A DNA stretch of 64,000 nt from Limnanthes douglasii subsp. nivea (GCA_036936605.1 JAUPFV010000004.1:290822009-290886008), one strand, 5' to 3'. Positions 11,340-22,933 are shown, counted from the stretch's first letter. Program-made: numbers and translations. The notes: a model not told the origin generated them from the letters alone.

Positions 11340-12707
11340 TTCTACCAGGAAATCAGCTACTGATTGAGCCTTGATAGCTGTTCGTGAGGAAAAATCAATG
11401 TCGTAATCACCCAAATCTACTGACCACTTGGTCATTCTGCTTGACATGTCTGCCTTTTGAAGAACATTTTCAATGGGAAATATGTCTGGACGAGCATTAT
11501 GGCCTCATCTTTCTTGCCGCAATCACTAAGGCTAATGCCAAATTTTCAAGCTTTAAGTACCTCTTCTCAGCGTCTATTTAACTTTTGCTGATGTAGTACA
11601 CCGGACGAGGGTAGTTGTCCACTTCTCTTACCAATACTGCACTTATAGCACATTCTGACACATCCAAGTATACATAGAGTGTTTCTCCTTGAATAGGTTT
11701 AAAAAGAGTCTTTGATGAGGATAAATGTTTCTTTATTTCAACAAAAGCTTGGCTGCACTATGGAGACCAATTAAAATCCTTAGCATTCTTCAAGGCATGG
11801 AAAAACGGAGCACATTTGTCCAAAGACCTTGAAATAAAACGATTCAGGGCAGCCAATCTTCCGGTGAGCCTTTGGACTTCTTTAATATTTCGAGGAGGAT
11901 CAATTTCCAATAGGGCATTAAGCTGATCCGGATCGGGATGTATTCCTTTTCCACTTATCACATAACCCAAAACATTTCCAGATCGAACCCCAAAAACACA
12001 TTTTTCTGGATTCAGTTTCAGATTCACAACTGTCAAATTAACAAATGTTTCTTGAAGATCAATTATATGCAAATCCTCATACAAGATTTTAACCATCCTG
12101 TCATCTATGCATACCTTCATATTTCTACTAATCTGACTAGCAAATATTTTGTTCACCAACCTCTGATAAGTAGCCCCAGCATTCTTTAACCCAAAAGGCA
12201 TCACCTTGTAGCAATCGAGACCTCTGTCTGTGATAAAGGTAGTATGGTCTTGGTCTTTAGGATCTACCTGTATCTGGTTGTAGTCAGAGAAAGAATCCAT
12301 GAAGGACAACAACTTGTTCCCAGACAGTGAGTCTACCAACTGATCTATCTGAGGGACTGGATAAAGATATTTTGGGCAAACTCTGTTGAGGTCAATGAAA
12401 TCAATACACATACGCCATTTCCCTTTCTTTTTCTTGACCAACACCGGATTGGAAGTCCATAAAGGATGTTGGGATTCCTTTATGTGTCCCATCTTGGTAA
12501 GCCGATCAACCTCTTGTACTATCACATCAGGTTTTTCCTTAGAAAAGCTCTCCTTTTCTGTACAACAGGTGTAACATCACTGCAGATTGACAACTTGTGT
12601 GAGATAATGCTTGCGGGCACTCCGGTTACATCACCATTGCACCAAGAAAAAACATGTTGATTCTTTAGTAAAAAGTACAACAACTTCTTTATCAACTCTG
12701 GTGCCAT
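11340..12707 (-). pseudogene. gypsy-1 reverse transcriptase and RNase H
   Basis: 12707-12522 is the linker leading into RT (VTGVPASIISHKLSI, VVQKRRAF). 12525-11758 is an open 255-residue RT core with MCIDFIDLNRVCPK, DYNQIQVDPKD and MPFGLKNAGATYQRL. The catalytic YxDD box reads CIDDRM, so the Tyr is lost. RNase H follows at about 11757-11340 (VYLDVSE, VYYISKS, AEKRY) with stops. Synthesis of element DNA would be the role; the present copy is defective. Confidence 0.9.
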
Positions 12708-13149
12708 TTTAGAACCAATCTTGATATTTTTACCCTCTGCCAGGGAGTGGGTTTCAATCTCTTCAATTAGTATTATAACACTAGGAGCCTCTCTAGGGTC
12801 ATCAATCTCACCTTCTCCCTCAGAAGGCTCCAGTAATTGCTAGTCTTCATTAATCTGAACTGCTCCCAAAGTTCTAAGAGCAAAAGCAATTGCATATCAC
12901 TCCATGACTATCTTCTGACTACTTCAAACAACACCTACTTGCCCTTGAATTGCATACTTCAAACACTGATGGACTGTTGAGGCCACAACATGCATTCTGG
13001 AAAGCCAAGACCTCCCAAAATTCGCATTATAAGATGTGGGGAAATCTAGCACAATAAATAGCACCCTCACCATCTTTTTAAAGGCCCCATTGCCCAAGAC
13101 TACTTCTTCATCAAATTCCCCAATTACATCCGCAGAACTCCATGTGAAG

Positions 13150-15142
13150 CCAATAATGGTTCCGTTTGAGTGTTAAATAACAGTCGGATTCCTCATCTGC
13201 TTGTAGGAGCTTAAGAAAAGGATGTTTGCCGAACTACCTGTATCTATTAAAATCCGGCGAATATCATTGCGCCCAATAGATGCTCCTATCACCACCGCAT
13301 CCTCATGAGGCCCAACAATATTTCTCAAATCATCCTCATCAAAATCTATGAATGGAAAAGTGATTTGGCATTGATGAGAAGACATTCCCCCTTCCAACTG
13401 AGTGGCCAAACTATGCACATGCTTCTTTCTTGACGAAGGAGTAGGTGCTGTCACAGTATCTCCTCCAAAGATGGTGAGTGACTCAAAGAAACTGATTAGT
13501 CCGGACACCATCTCTGTTATGACCCCTACTTTGTTCCAAGTTAGATCAGGGTCCAGGTATTCAGAATCAACATCAAATCTTTCAAGGATCACCATTGCCC
13601 CTTCTTGAGCAGATGTTCCCACATTGTTTGTTAGGCCCGTCTGAGGGGCATTGTCAGGCCTGTTTCCACTCCTTCTTTTGACATAAGCTTCCACCCTGCC
13701 TCTTTCAATAAGATTATGCACTTCTTGTTTGAATATTATGAAGTCTTGAGTATTATGGCCTATATCATTATGATATTGGCAAAAACAAGTATTTCGGCTC
13801 TCTCTGGGAGACTGCAATACCGTTGGTTTCCGGAAATGGACTTCATCCTTGGTCTTGTCATATATTGTGGTCATATTATCTCTTAACTCTACAAACCACT
13901 CTGGTGGAACCCAATGACCTCTTTTATTTCTTGGCTGCTGGATTTGAGCTTGATTCTGGTTGGACTGAGTTTGCTTAGCCCGGTTGGACCCTTGTCCGGT
14001 TTTCTTAGCCTTATATCCAGACTGGTTCTGAGCTGTTGTGGTGGACCTCACTTGACGGTGCACCCTTGTTTTCTTGGTTTCTTCCACATTAATCTGTTTT
14101 CACACCTAATTCAACAGGCCACCCCACGTCATGGATTTCTTCCTGGTCACCGAATCTGCCAGATTCCCAGGGTTCAACCCTTGTCTCAGAGAATAAATTG
14201 CCACCTGTTCGAAGCAATCTGCTAATCCGTTCTTTGTATTTACGAACCGACTTATGTAGTCCTTTAAGGACTCTTTTGGTTCTTGGGAACAATGGATAAT
14301 GGTATCTCCATTGCCCTTCACTTCCTTACTTCCAACAAATTGCCTTCAGAAGGAAACCCATAATGTATCAAAATTTCTGATACACCCATGAGGTAAGAGC
14401 TATTGTACCACTTAAGAGTACTTCCCGTAAAATTTTGGGAGAAGGCTCTACACAAAATTTTGTCATCATCATCAAAATTCATCATGAAGTTCTTGAACTG
14501 CTCCAGATGGTTGTCCGGATCTTTACTTCCATCATGCTTCTCCATTTTGGAGCTGTCAAACCTTTTGGGTAGGTTTCCGGATAGTATCTTGGCAGACAGA
14601 GGTGACTATCTCTAGTTCTTATTACTACTGAAGGCTCTGTCTTCATTAGGTGTTGTAAAAATACTTGGTTCGGTCTGAAAAGCAAAAGGATCTATCAACA
14701 ACTGATCAGCATGTCTGTGGCCGTGGGATGACCCTTTGCCCAGATGCATTTTCAGCCTCCCATGCCTATCCCTCTTTCTTGAATATTTTTTAATTAGTTT
14801 CATTTTTTTCCTGGACCTGCCTTCATCACTTCTTGATGACAAAGACTCCTCAAGCTCAGCCTCGTTCGAAGAGCTGCTGGAGGACTTAGAATCTGAACTT
14901 TCAACGGGCTTAGACCGATGTGTCTTCTTAGAGCTAACACGAGTCTTTTTCGAACTCAGACGAGTCTTTATTGAAGGACCATTCACCCTAGGGTTGTTAG
15001 TGTGACAATTAGATGACGTCCCTGACTTCTCCTTTATACCATCTTTTGCTTGTTTTATGTCCCTTAACGCCTCTATTTTTGCTCTCAACATGTCTCGCTC
15101 TTCAATGGTGTATTCCTTGTTTTCCATAACCCTTTCCACCAC
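13150..15142 (-). pseudogene. gypsy-1 gag and protease
   Basis: The N-terminal part at 15142-14612 (MVERVMENKEYT) is charged and Ser-rich with SSKKT repeats. The capsid-type gag domain lies at 14545-14106 (DGSKDPDNHLEQFKNFMMNF, AFSQNFTGSTLKWY, LKDYISRFVNTK) and is split by frameshifts. 14087-13173 is open for 304 residues: a Gln/Lys-rich region, CQYHNDIGHNTQD (a knuckle-like Cys/His stretch) near 13790, and the aspartic protease motif ILIDTGSSANILF near 13240. Gag packages the RNA and the protease cuts the polyprotein. The order and motifs are standard for Tat elements. Confidence 0.85.
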
Positions 15143-15226
15143 AGCTGGTGGATTTCCCTACTCGTTCAGATCCATCCCAACTGGCTCTTTCTAATGGTTT
15201 TGATTGTAAAATTCAGACACCCTTGT

Positions 15227-15245
15227 GCTCCTACTGTGGTTTCCA
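15227..15245 (-). other. gypsy-1 primer binding site (candidate)
   Basis: On minus, three bases inside the 5' LTR, the sequence reads TGGAAACCACAGTAGGAGC. It has the TGG start expected for pairing to a tRNA CCA end. I cannot name the tRNA with confidence. Confidence 0.5.
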
Positions 15246-15248
15246 ATT

Positions 15249-15617
15249 TGGTTTGGTTTATTTTGGGCTGGGGGTAGTTTGGTAAAGTGTTTTGGTAAGT
15301 TTGAAGTATTAAATATTTAGTGTAAGAAGTAGTGAGATAATTGAGCAGCCTGCTTGTATTAAATGTTGATCACCCTCATTAATGAGAGTGGTTGGGGTAT
15401 TTATACTCTTAATCAATGACCCATTGAATTACCGGGTCAAGTTATGAAACCGGGTCAAGTTTAAGGACCCATTAGTCTTTTAAGTTGATTAGTAAGTAGC
15501 TTAGTCAAAAGGTGTTTTACATTGATCCTGTTCGGATTTCTCAGTGGAGTGTTATGGTCCGAATTATCCCTGTCCGAATTAAGCAGTGGGCTGTGTCTGA
15601 AGTATCCGAACTCATCA
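15249..15617 (-). repeat. gypsy-1 LTR (5' LTR)
   Basis: This is the 369-bp partner of 5420-5788, flanked on its right by AGCAT. On minus it has a TATA-like GTATAAATACC near 15399-15409, which would drive gag-pol transcription leftwards. Confidence 0.9.
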
Positions 15618-15622
15618 AGCAT

Positions 15623-15814
15623 CAGTAATCGCTACATACTTACGATATTGTGAAATCCAATCATTCGGTCCACCATGTAAAGTATTACGTGATTCATTAG
15701 TAAAATAAAATTATTACCAAACGCAATCTAGACGAAAATATATCACTGCCATTACATCCATTTTAAAGACAATTGCACAACCATTTTTCTTGAATGAGCA
15801 TTACATTATTAATT
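15623..15814. other. MULE spacer resumed after gypsy-1
   Basis: The MULE sequence interrupted at 5419 continues here. There is no gene; it leads into the end of the Myb-like ORF. Confidence 0.5.
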
Positions 15815-16220
15815 TCAAAAATATTCTAGACTGAAATCAACAACCCTGGTTCTCATCAACCGGTAATAATTGACAATCACATATTCTCTCTCAGCAATTG
15901 CTTCCTTTAAGTACAAAAGCATATCTCTTGATATCCAATCATTAATTTCCCACTTCCATAAGTCTGCTGCCTCTTCGCCCAATGTGAGACAAAGGTCAGA
16001 CACACGTAGCAAGGGTTCAGATTTTAGTTCGTTGTACCTCGAAGCGACTTCTTCTCGGCTGCGAACATGAGGTGCGACAAATTTAAGCCTCCCATAGTCA
16101 AAGTACATCCTGCATAACAGTTCATCGAAAAAACCATTGGTCGTGTGATCGGAAATTGTTGTCTTAAAAGTACTTCACCGCTTGAAGCAAAAATTGGTCT
16201 TCATCCACGCACCAACTCAT
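15815..16220 (-). pseudogene. small Myb/SANT-like MULE-borne protein
   Basis: An ATG at 16220 opens MSWCVDEDQFLLQAVKYF and is soon stopped. A second frame from 16108 runs 97 residues to 15815 with VAPHVRSREEVASRYNELK, then a helical segment (EEAADLWKWEINDWI, LYLKEAIAEREYVIVNYYRLM). The pattern W-DED-LL-AV followed by VRSREEV-SRYN-L is that of a Myb/SANT or trihelix DNA-binding unit. A frameshift separates the halves. A TATA-like TTATATAA at 16284-16292 lies upstream on minus at a suitable distance. It sits between transposase and Ulp1 gene in the same MULE. A DNA-binding accessory role is inference. Confidence 0.45.
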
Positions 16221-16283
16221 ACTGTTTTCCTATTTTTAATGTGTAAATTGTTTTCATTTAGAGTAAAATTTGTAGTCTGGAGG

Positions 16284-16293
16284 TTTATATAAG
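16284..16293 (-). promoter_or_regulatory. TATA-like box before the Myb-like gene
   Basis: CTTATATAAACC on minus lies about 65 bases upstream of the ATG at 16220. Weak evidence taken alone. Confidence 0.35.
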
Positions 16294-16299
16294 GGGAAA

Positions 16300-16770
16300 G
16301 AGTAGGTGGCTAACTTGGGTGGGTCATAATTATTTGGTATATTTTGGCGGGATAGTAGCAATCACTCCAAAAAAAATAGGCGGAAATTTAACTAAACAAA
16401 TGGAGCCATAGTTATCATGCAATTTTCATGATAAATATAACGTGTGATACACACATAACTTAATAATGAGATTTTCATCATCCAGTCCCCATATACCGCG
16501 CGATATATTCTTGCATTTTACAATCCCATGTTTACTGTTAAAGTAATACGTTTTACGTTATCAATATCCATATAGCATGCGATTTACGTAATTTTATTAT
16601 GGTTAGTGATCTACAAGGGTCCAAATGGATACAATTGTTGGAAAAAATGGTCACACTAAGTTACCTTAAGAAAACGACGTTGTCCTGACCATAATGGCAC
16701 CCAATAACCCATCAGAATTCAATTACATACGAAGATGTCCTCCGAGTACTGTACTAAATTAAAAATAACA
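16300..16770. other. noncoding MULE spacer with ACGCGAT motifs
   Basis: No gene is seen between the Myb-like ORF and the 3' end of the Ulp1 gene. Motif-like GCGCGATAT near 16497 and ATGCGATTTACG near 16577 are present. Confidence 0.45.
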
Positions 16771-17039
16771 ATCAAGCATCTAATACCCTCAGATTAGTAT
16801 TTTTATCATTTAGGAAATGGTAAAATATTTCTGCACGTGCTTGAGGGGGCCTTTGTATGCTATATTCCTTGGGTACAAACCCGTGTTGGATAATGTCTTT
16901 GACATACCGACAAACGAACACTCCACAGTCAAGTGAATAGTTTTCTTGCTGCGGAATATCTCTAACAACTTTAACTTTATATCCATTCTTCACACGTGGT
17001 ATGCATTTTTTATTCATACAATAGTTCAGCTGCTCAAAT

Positions 17040-17270
17040 AGAAAAATTCTTAGGTTATTATTCTTTAAATAACATGTAAAACCGTATAGCTAATTGTAAT
17101 GTTTCTTATCACATTACATCAGCACACGAGTCCTATGCATAAAACACGATTTGTATACAATACAAACGCAATGAGAGAGAAATGACCTAAAGAATCTCGC
17201 GACAGGAACACGCGATTCTTTCATTCACCTGCAAAACACACACACACAATATCGTGCAATACGGTTTCAT
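17040..17270. repeat. Ulp1-gene intron with ACGCGAT motifs and a CA microsatellite
   Basis: The intron before the last exon holds ACACGATTT near 17145, CTCGCGACA near 17196 and ACACGCGATTC near 17207, plus a short CA run at about 17234-17247. Confidence 0.5.
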
Positions 17271-18519
17271 ACTACTTACCAATGTGTCGCCTGTTTTCCT
17301 ATTGTCATCTGGAGTGAATTTGCTAAGAGGGAACAAGAGATTGTAGTTTTTGGCCAACCCATTCTCCATGTCTATTACCAACAACGTCCAGTGGTTAGTT
17401 CCATTCTCAATTACGTGGCATACCGGAATGAATGCGATAAATGTGTCCTCCCTCATGTTTTCAAAAAATCCATCAACAACATTTGAAATATCCTCTTTCA
17501 TTGCTCGTAATTTCTGTAATAAAACTCAATGCATACAACAAATAAACTTCTGGGTCACTTTTAATGATTATTTAATAAATAAATACTAACTGTTGCGATC
17601 CTGGAAATCTGAATAGCGTTGTATTTACAACTGTACATGTCATCAAACCCTTTGAAAGGTACTTTCCAGTTTGATTCTTTTAACAACTTATATATCCACG
17701 CATCAATGATCTACAACACAACGAATTCAGAGCTATATCAAACTAGTTGTCAATTCTTTATGAGTTATATCAAGAATCTAAAATTTACCTTGAAATCTAA
17801 CTCCCCTTCGTATGGTAGGGCCATTACCTCAGTCACACTAACACTTAGCCGGTATGTAAATTCGTTTTCTGGTAAATACCATACTTCTGAGTCGATTTGA
17901 TCTTCGTCTCTTTGTATTTGAAGCACCTTGCGGTATTGAGTAACGACTATTAACTTTGTTGTTGCTGTTTGTCTTTTCCAAGGTTGGTTAATAGATTCTC
18001 CCTGTTTTGAATGTGTAAGTAAATCCCAATTTGGATAAAGGTTATCTAGTAACTGCAAAAGGACAGAAATTGTGTTACATAACAATTAAATTGTGACAAC
18101 TAAGTATATATTTATTAGTATAATTAAGAACTTACCATTGGTTGTGCCTCTTCTAATAAACTTTTAGATGAACTGCTGCCAACAAACGTTCCTCCACTTG
18201 AGCATATAACCGTTGTCTTATCAACTTCTTCGAAAAATGATTGGGTACAATAGTACAAATGCATCATCTAGGGTTGGAAGATCAAAGCATTCCGCTTCCC
18301 CTTCCCATGATGGTTGTACTTCTTCTAGTTTTCCAGGCTGTGTTAGTACTTCAACCTTTGTTTTGTGTTGCACTTCCAACTTGGGTTGTAAGTCTTTTGG
18401 TGATTTGAAAACAGCTCCAAATTCCATTACGCGCTCAGTTTTTGGTTGTTGCTTATTATGTCCTTGTGTGAATTGATGTAGTTCTTCGTTTAATCTTGCT
18501 TTTTGGATATTACACACCT

Positions 18520-19046
18520 GTCACAATTTAACATATATATTTTCAGTGTATTGGTCTCCCCAATGATAGTTTTAACGAATTATAGTTACCACACCATGAA
18601 ATTGTTTATCAATAATGCGTGTTGGGGTTACTTTCGCTAATCACGCGTTTTGTTTAATAAATATAACACAGACGCGATTTAACTTATTTTTATTAGACTT
18701 GCGCGAGTTATGTTTAACCTCTGACGCGAGACACCATATTTTATTATAGATACATTTCTTGTTTAAATAACATGCGATTCTCAATTTAATAGAAGACAAT
18801 AAACAAGGTCATACATACGGGTTTTGTTTGATTAAACATGACGCGATATAAGACTAACCGACTCAAAAACCATTATCATGAATAACGCGATGTAAGATTA
18901 ATATCAAATCTTGAACTACCAACCTCATAACAACATAGTTATAATATAAACTTCGAAATAGTTATAAGTTAAAAAAAGCTATAAAAATAGCTTCAAAATA
19001 TCACATAAAATAGCTATAAGAAGTTGAATCTTAATATTTTAAGATC
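18520..19046. repeat. Ulp1-gene intron with dense ACGCGAT motifs
   Basis: Donor GTAAGT at 19046 and acceptor GTGACAG near 18519 (both read on minus) bound this intron. ACGCGTTTT, GACGCGATTT, GCGCGAGTTA, GACGCGAGAC, ATGCGATTC, GACGCGATAT and AACGCGATGT occur between 18640 and 18895. Confidence 0.6.
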
Positions 19047-20590
19047 CACTTACATCTTCATGTCCTTGCTCCATGGGCTTGGGTACGCTACTGTTACTAT
19101 GATCTGGCTCAAGTGTATTCAGTTCCCTTCCACTTGTTACCTCCCCAACATTTCGAATTGACAAACCAACCTCCGTATTTGTGCAAGCAACCTCACTACA
19201 TTGTACATCCTCTCCAGCTTCTGCGGGATTTTCATTATCTATCAAATTATTTCCTTCTTCCACAACCTCTTTAGTACTCATTTTTTCTATTTATTTGTTC
19301 AATGTTACATCTATTTGTTCTACATTACTAACTCTCCTGCTGTTTCAACTACCCAACAACTGGTTCTGGTTGTAGGGGTGTTGGTTCAATAACTGCTGCC
19401 ATAATTTCATGCTTCTCCACCCCAGCTACGTCAACAGGAATTTGCACCTCAGCCTGAGCTGCTATTGCACCCACACACACATCTGCCCCATGTGTGGTTA
19501 CTTCATCCTCCTTTTCCACATTTTCACTCCCTGTTTCAGCTGGTACACCACTTTTAGAATTGGCCGGCACAAGAATACAATTGTCAACACCTAAAATATA
19601 CAAAGATTTTTCATTTTCCTTCCCCTCACCAAATGTCTCAATAACAGCGTTCGGTCCATCAGCAGCTCCATCATCATTCTTCTCATAAACTGTTTCATCT
19701 CCATCTTTGGCCCCATCGTCTGTGTCTTCTTTATGGTCCTCAGGTGTAGAAACCTCTACAACGTTTTCTTCTTTATCATCTTTGTTCCCATTGAAACATA
19801 AAATATGGTTTTATGAATCTCATCCACTGTTACTGGGACCTTTACTCTTTTCTCTGGTGACTCCTCTTCTACCGAACATAAAGGAATTCCACAAAACTTC
19901 TCTAGTGCTTCATTAACCCCATCATCTTCATTAGCTTGATAAGCTTGTTCTTGAATATTCAAAGTCAAAGATGCAACCTACCTTTGGAGTTTTTCAATCC
20001 GTGGAAAAAATAAACAAGTACAGTATTAGCAACCGAGTTCATGTTCATTAAAATGACACCCTTTTAAACAACTTACTTGTCTATTCTTTCGTGGCAGAGA
20101 AATCTTAAGTCGTTTATTTTCTATCGAGTATATGTACTTGCCACTGCTTCTCTTCTTAATATCTTCACTCCTCTTAAATAAAATATTACAAGCGCTTGAC
20201 TTGTAAACTTTCATCCTCTTCATCCGAATGGTGGAACTGCCTTCTCTACTACATTCACCAGTAAAAGTGTTCTGTTGTTTTAACTGTCCTTTATCCGATG
20301 TATGTTTATGTTGATCCAACCACCCCCGCAATGGTTGACCGTAGTCTTCATCTACGCCACCGTAATCCATTGTTTGAGATGTCTCCCTAATTTCCATCTC
20401 ATTTGTTTCACCCTCTGTACACGACTTCAACCGCTTCCCACTTCTTCTACTCATTTTTGTTTCCGTTAGTTTAACAACTTTCTACGCCTCTGATCTAAAC
20501 TACCACTGCCTCCACTAATCTCTCCCGACCCAAAAGCCATTTCTTCAGCCTCAATTAGTTTTATCTCTCCTTCCAAGATCTACAACACCC

Positions 20591-20965
20591 GACCGGATTT
20601 TAAAACAAACAGTCAATAGTTAGTGAGTTAAACATCCTCATGCGATTCATATACAGACTAAGTAATCCACAACGCGAGTCAACAATAATATAATAAACAT
20701 GATGCGATTTATTTGGTAACAATTTATTAGTTACGTGATTGTTTTATAATTGACCATATGATTCTCACCATACATACATCACTTACACGATTTACTCCTC
20801 CGTATCAAGTGTATTTACTTATTTCTAACCAGATACTCATATAAATTTATGCCTACGCGTGTCGTCTTCAATATATCATGCGATATTATATGCTGAGTTT
20901 TTATAGTGTCATGCCAACAATCCATCATCGCAATCCCTTAAAACTAAAAAAATATATGGATTACC
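20591..20965. repeat. Ulp1-gene intron with ACGCGAT motifs
   Basis: The intron is bounded by GTAATCC near 20965 and TTGTAG near 20591 on minus. Motifs lie near 20640, 20669, 20702, 20732, 20757, 20786 and 20878. Several are CpG-to-TpG or CpA forms of the motif that the second copy (48570-48830) keeps intact, and the reverse also occurs. Confidence 0.6.
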
Positions 20966-21959
20966 TCATCATCAGGGAGCTTCCGCAAACTTTTAATCAT
21001 CACCATAGTTGACTCATTGCACTCTAGCCTCCACCATTTTTAGCACCTAGGAATCATGTTTGGCCTTACGAAATTTTCCCCTAACATGGTGTGCTCCATT
21101 ATGAAGGGTTGAAAAAAAATCTCAGTCATATCAATTTTAATAAAAAACAAAATACTACACACCAACCTCATACTCACCAATAAAACTGCTACGCAGCCGA
21201 TGACGTGATCGGGTTCCCCTTTCTTCAAACAATTAACCATCAACTTGGTCAGCTTCATAACAATTGCCCCAGACCAATCATAGTGATTAATTTTGAACAT
21301 GTTTTCTACGTAGAAGACCATTGTCCAGCCCATGATATCTCCCGATACAGAGTAGAAGAGCGTAGAGCAAATGAAGAGTATCAAAAGCCTGGCAACGTCA
21401 ATTATTGATTCCTCCCCCATCCTTTACTGCTTTTTCTATGGCTTCCCGTAACAAAAAAGATAGTGGTTAATTGACTAGATATTGTCAAATAACCTTTTTT
21501 TTATAAAGTGTTATTTCTACCTTGATCATCGCATTTGAAATAGACTTTTTCTTTTTTGGTCCACTTTTCCTAGCCCTTGGCCGCAAGAAATATTTTTGCA
21601 TTAGTGGAGACTCGTTCTCTGCACCATCAGAAAATCTTCCAGTGAATGCCCGTGCTTTGTTCAGAGGAATTTCCTCCGTTCCATGGTTAAGACCAAAAAT
21701 AGGTTTAACGTCTTTGGTAGTCAGTTTAACCCTCTTCGAACCTATTCTAAAGAACCCTTTCTTCAAAGAATATCTCTTTACAATCTTCTTTATAACCTTG
21801 TTAAACTTATTCTTCGAAAAATCTTCGTGTCGTAACATGAAGAAAGCTTTCAGCAACGTATAGAATGATGTGTTCTTCGTAGCCTCAAAATGCTCCTCAA
21901 CCACTATGTTTTTCTACAGCAAATTTAGTATGCTGACTAAACCAGACTTGTAAAAAGTA

Positions 21960-22369
21960 CCTTTGCCCATACGTGAACCTTTGAATTACAAAAGAGCAGT
22001 TACGTTAGAAGTTTTTAATACAAAACACGATTTTAGTGCTAAATTTATAAAGCAACCGCAATTTGCCTAAACTATTTCTCAACATTACGATTTACAACAT
22101 ACAGCTCACGCGAGATATAAAGTAAACTACAGAAAGTACTATACTCCTTATACCTTACTTCTTACACGATATACACCTTACACCTTACGCGATATACACT
22201 ACAAAAACTGCTATACTCGTTGCAACTTACTACACAACGGGAGATATAATATAAACCACAGAAACCTCTATACTACTTACACATTACTTCTTACGCGATA
22301 TATACCCTACTAAAGAACAATTAACATACACATTAAATTACTACAGACATACGATATACATATTAACAC
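21960..22369. repeat. MULE spacer upstream of Ulp1 exons, tandem-like ACGCGATATAC motifs
   Basis: TTACGCGATATAC and close forms recur at short intervals near 22096, 22163, 22187, 22245, 22290 and 22350 in a context of TACACCTTAC repeats. It is probably an intron or the promoter region of the minus-strand gene. The TRIM insertion ends it at 22370. Confidence 0.55.
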
Positions 22370-22607
22370 TATTAGGGTGGCGACCAAAGTCTTACATCCC
22401 ATATCGATTAAACATGAGAAGGATCAGTGGTATATAAATAATAACATACCTCAACTAGTTTGAGGCCTTTTGGTAGTGGACCAAATGCAAAGCCGTGAGG
22501 ACTTTCGGGTGCCAAAGCGGACAATATCATACTAGTGTTGAGATTGGTTGTGTTCTTACTTGTATACGGAGGCGGAATATGCGGACCGGGCCCCCATATT
22601 CCCAACA
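22370..22607 (+). repeat. TRIM-1 5' LTR
   Basis: 238 bp, ending CCCAACA. The first bases are mutated from the TGTTGGGG seen in the right LTR by two G-to-A changes. Confidence 0.9.
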
Positions 22608-22933
22608 CGTGGTATCAGAGCACCAGGCCCAGACGGAACACGATGGTGGTAATATTCTCGGAGGTCGAACATGATGAACCAGTAGTCATGCTCAAGGTGA
22701 ATGATCTACTATATACATCCTAGTTCGGAGCGTCCATGACTCATCAAGCGGTCAAGCGGTGGTACTTGATTGGAGTGGATAGTGGAGCTAAGGAACAGGC
22801 ACATGATGGTCGAGTGAGTAAATAGATCTACTGTAAAAGCTCTATTACTCAGGTTGAGCAACTTCTGATTAGAGTGAGCGGATGAAAGTCAATTGAGAGG
22901 AGGCTAAGTGGTACTTTGTTCGAGAGGAGGATT

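Larger units (their letters stand above)
5420..15617 (-). mobile_element. Ty3/gypsy LTR retrotransposon, Tat lineage (gypsy-1)
   Basis: A complete 10.2-kb element lies in minus orientation with 369-bp LTRs and TSD AGCAT. Reading from 15617 leftwards: 5' LTR, gag, protease, reverse transcriptase, RNase H, a second RNase H-like domain, integrase, then a long region holding a gene on the opposite (+) strand, a polypurine tract and the 3' LTR. The second RNase H and the extra downstream region are typical of the plant Tat lineage. The LTRs differ at roughly 25-30 positions, so the insertion is fairly old. All pol and gag frames are broken, so it is not autonomous now. Confidence 0.9.
16772..21904 (-). 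pseudogene. MULE-borne DUF1985/PMD-like plus Ulp1 (C48) protease gene, multi-exon
   Basis: Ulp1 proteases process SUMO-like proteins; many plant MULEs carry such genes. Exons can be followed by GT-AG signals. 21904-21516: helical domain with RIGSKRVKLTTKDVKPIFGL, like DUF1985/plant-mobile domains. 21420-20965: ICSTLFYSVSGDIMGW, HYDWSGAIV. 20590-20075: basic linker. About 20000-19050: acidic disordered region. 18518-18137, 18065-17790 and 17710-17590: pre-protease helices. 17520-17270: NHWTLLVIDMENG with the catalytic His. 17040-16772: IPQQENYSLDCGVFVCRYV with the oxyanion Gln and catalytic Cys. The Asp expected in a YDS box reads YNL. Defects include frameshifts near 19350 and 18230 and a lost acceptor AG at about 20007 (intact in the second copy). 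By analogy with VANC of VANDAL MULEs it may act on element silencing; that is inference. Confidence 0.75.

Noticed and set aside
9621..13300. Endogenous pararetrovirus (reverse transcriptase plus protease)
   Set aside because: LTRs, a primer site, target duplication, integrase and gypsy domain order are present, and no movement or coat protein motif is seen.
13914..14225. Plus-strand ORFs within gypsy-1 gag
   Set aside because: They are shadows of the minus-strand gag frame, with no start context or known motif.
22408..22608. Pair of similar 66-residue ORFs at 22408-22608 and 22972-23172
   Set aside because: They are the same reading frame through the two LTRs of TRIM-1 and have no coding support.
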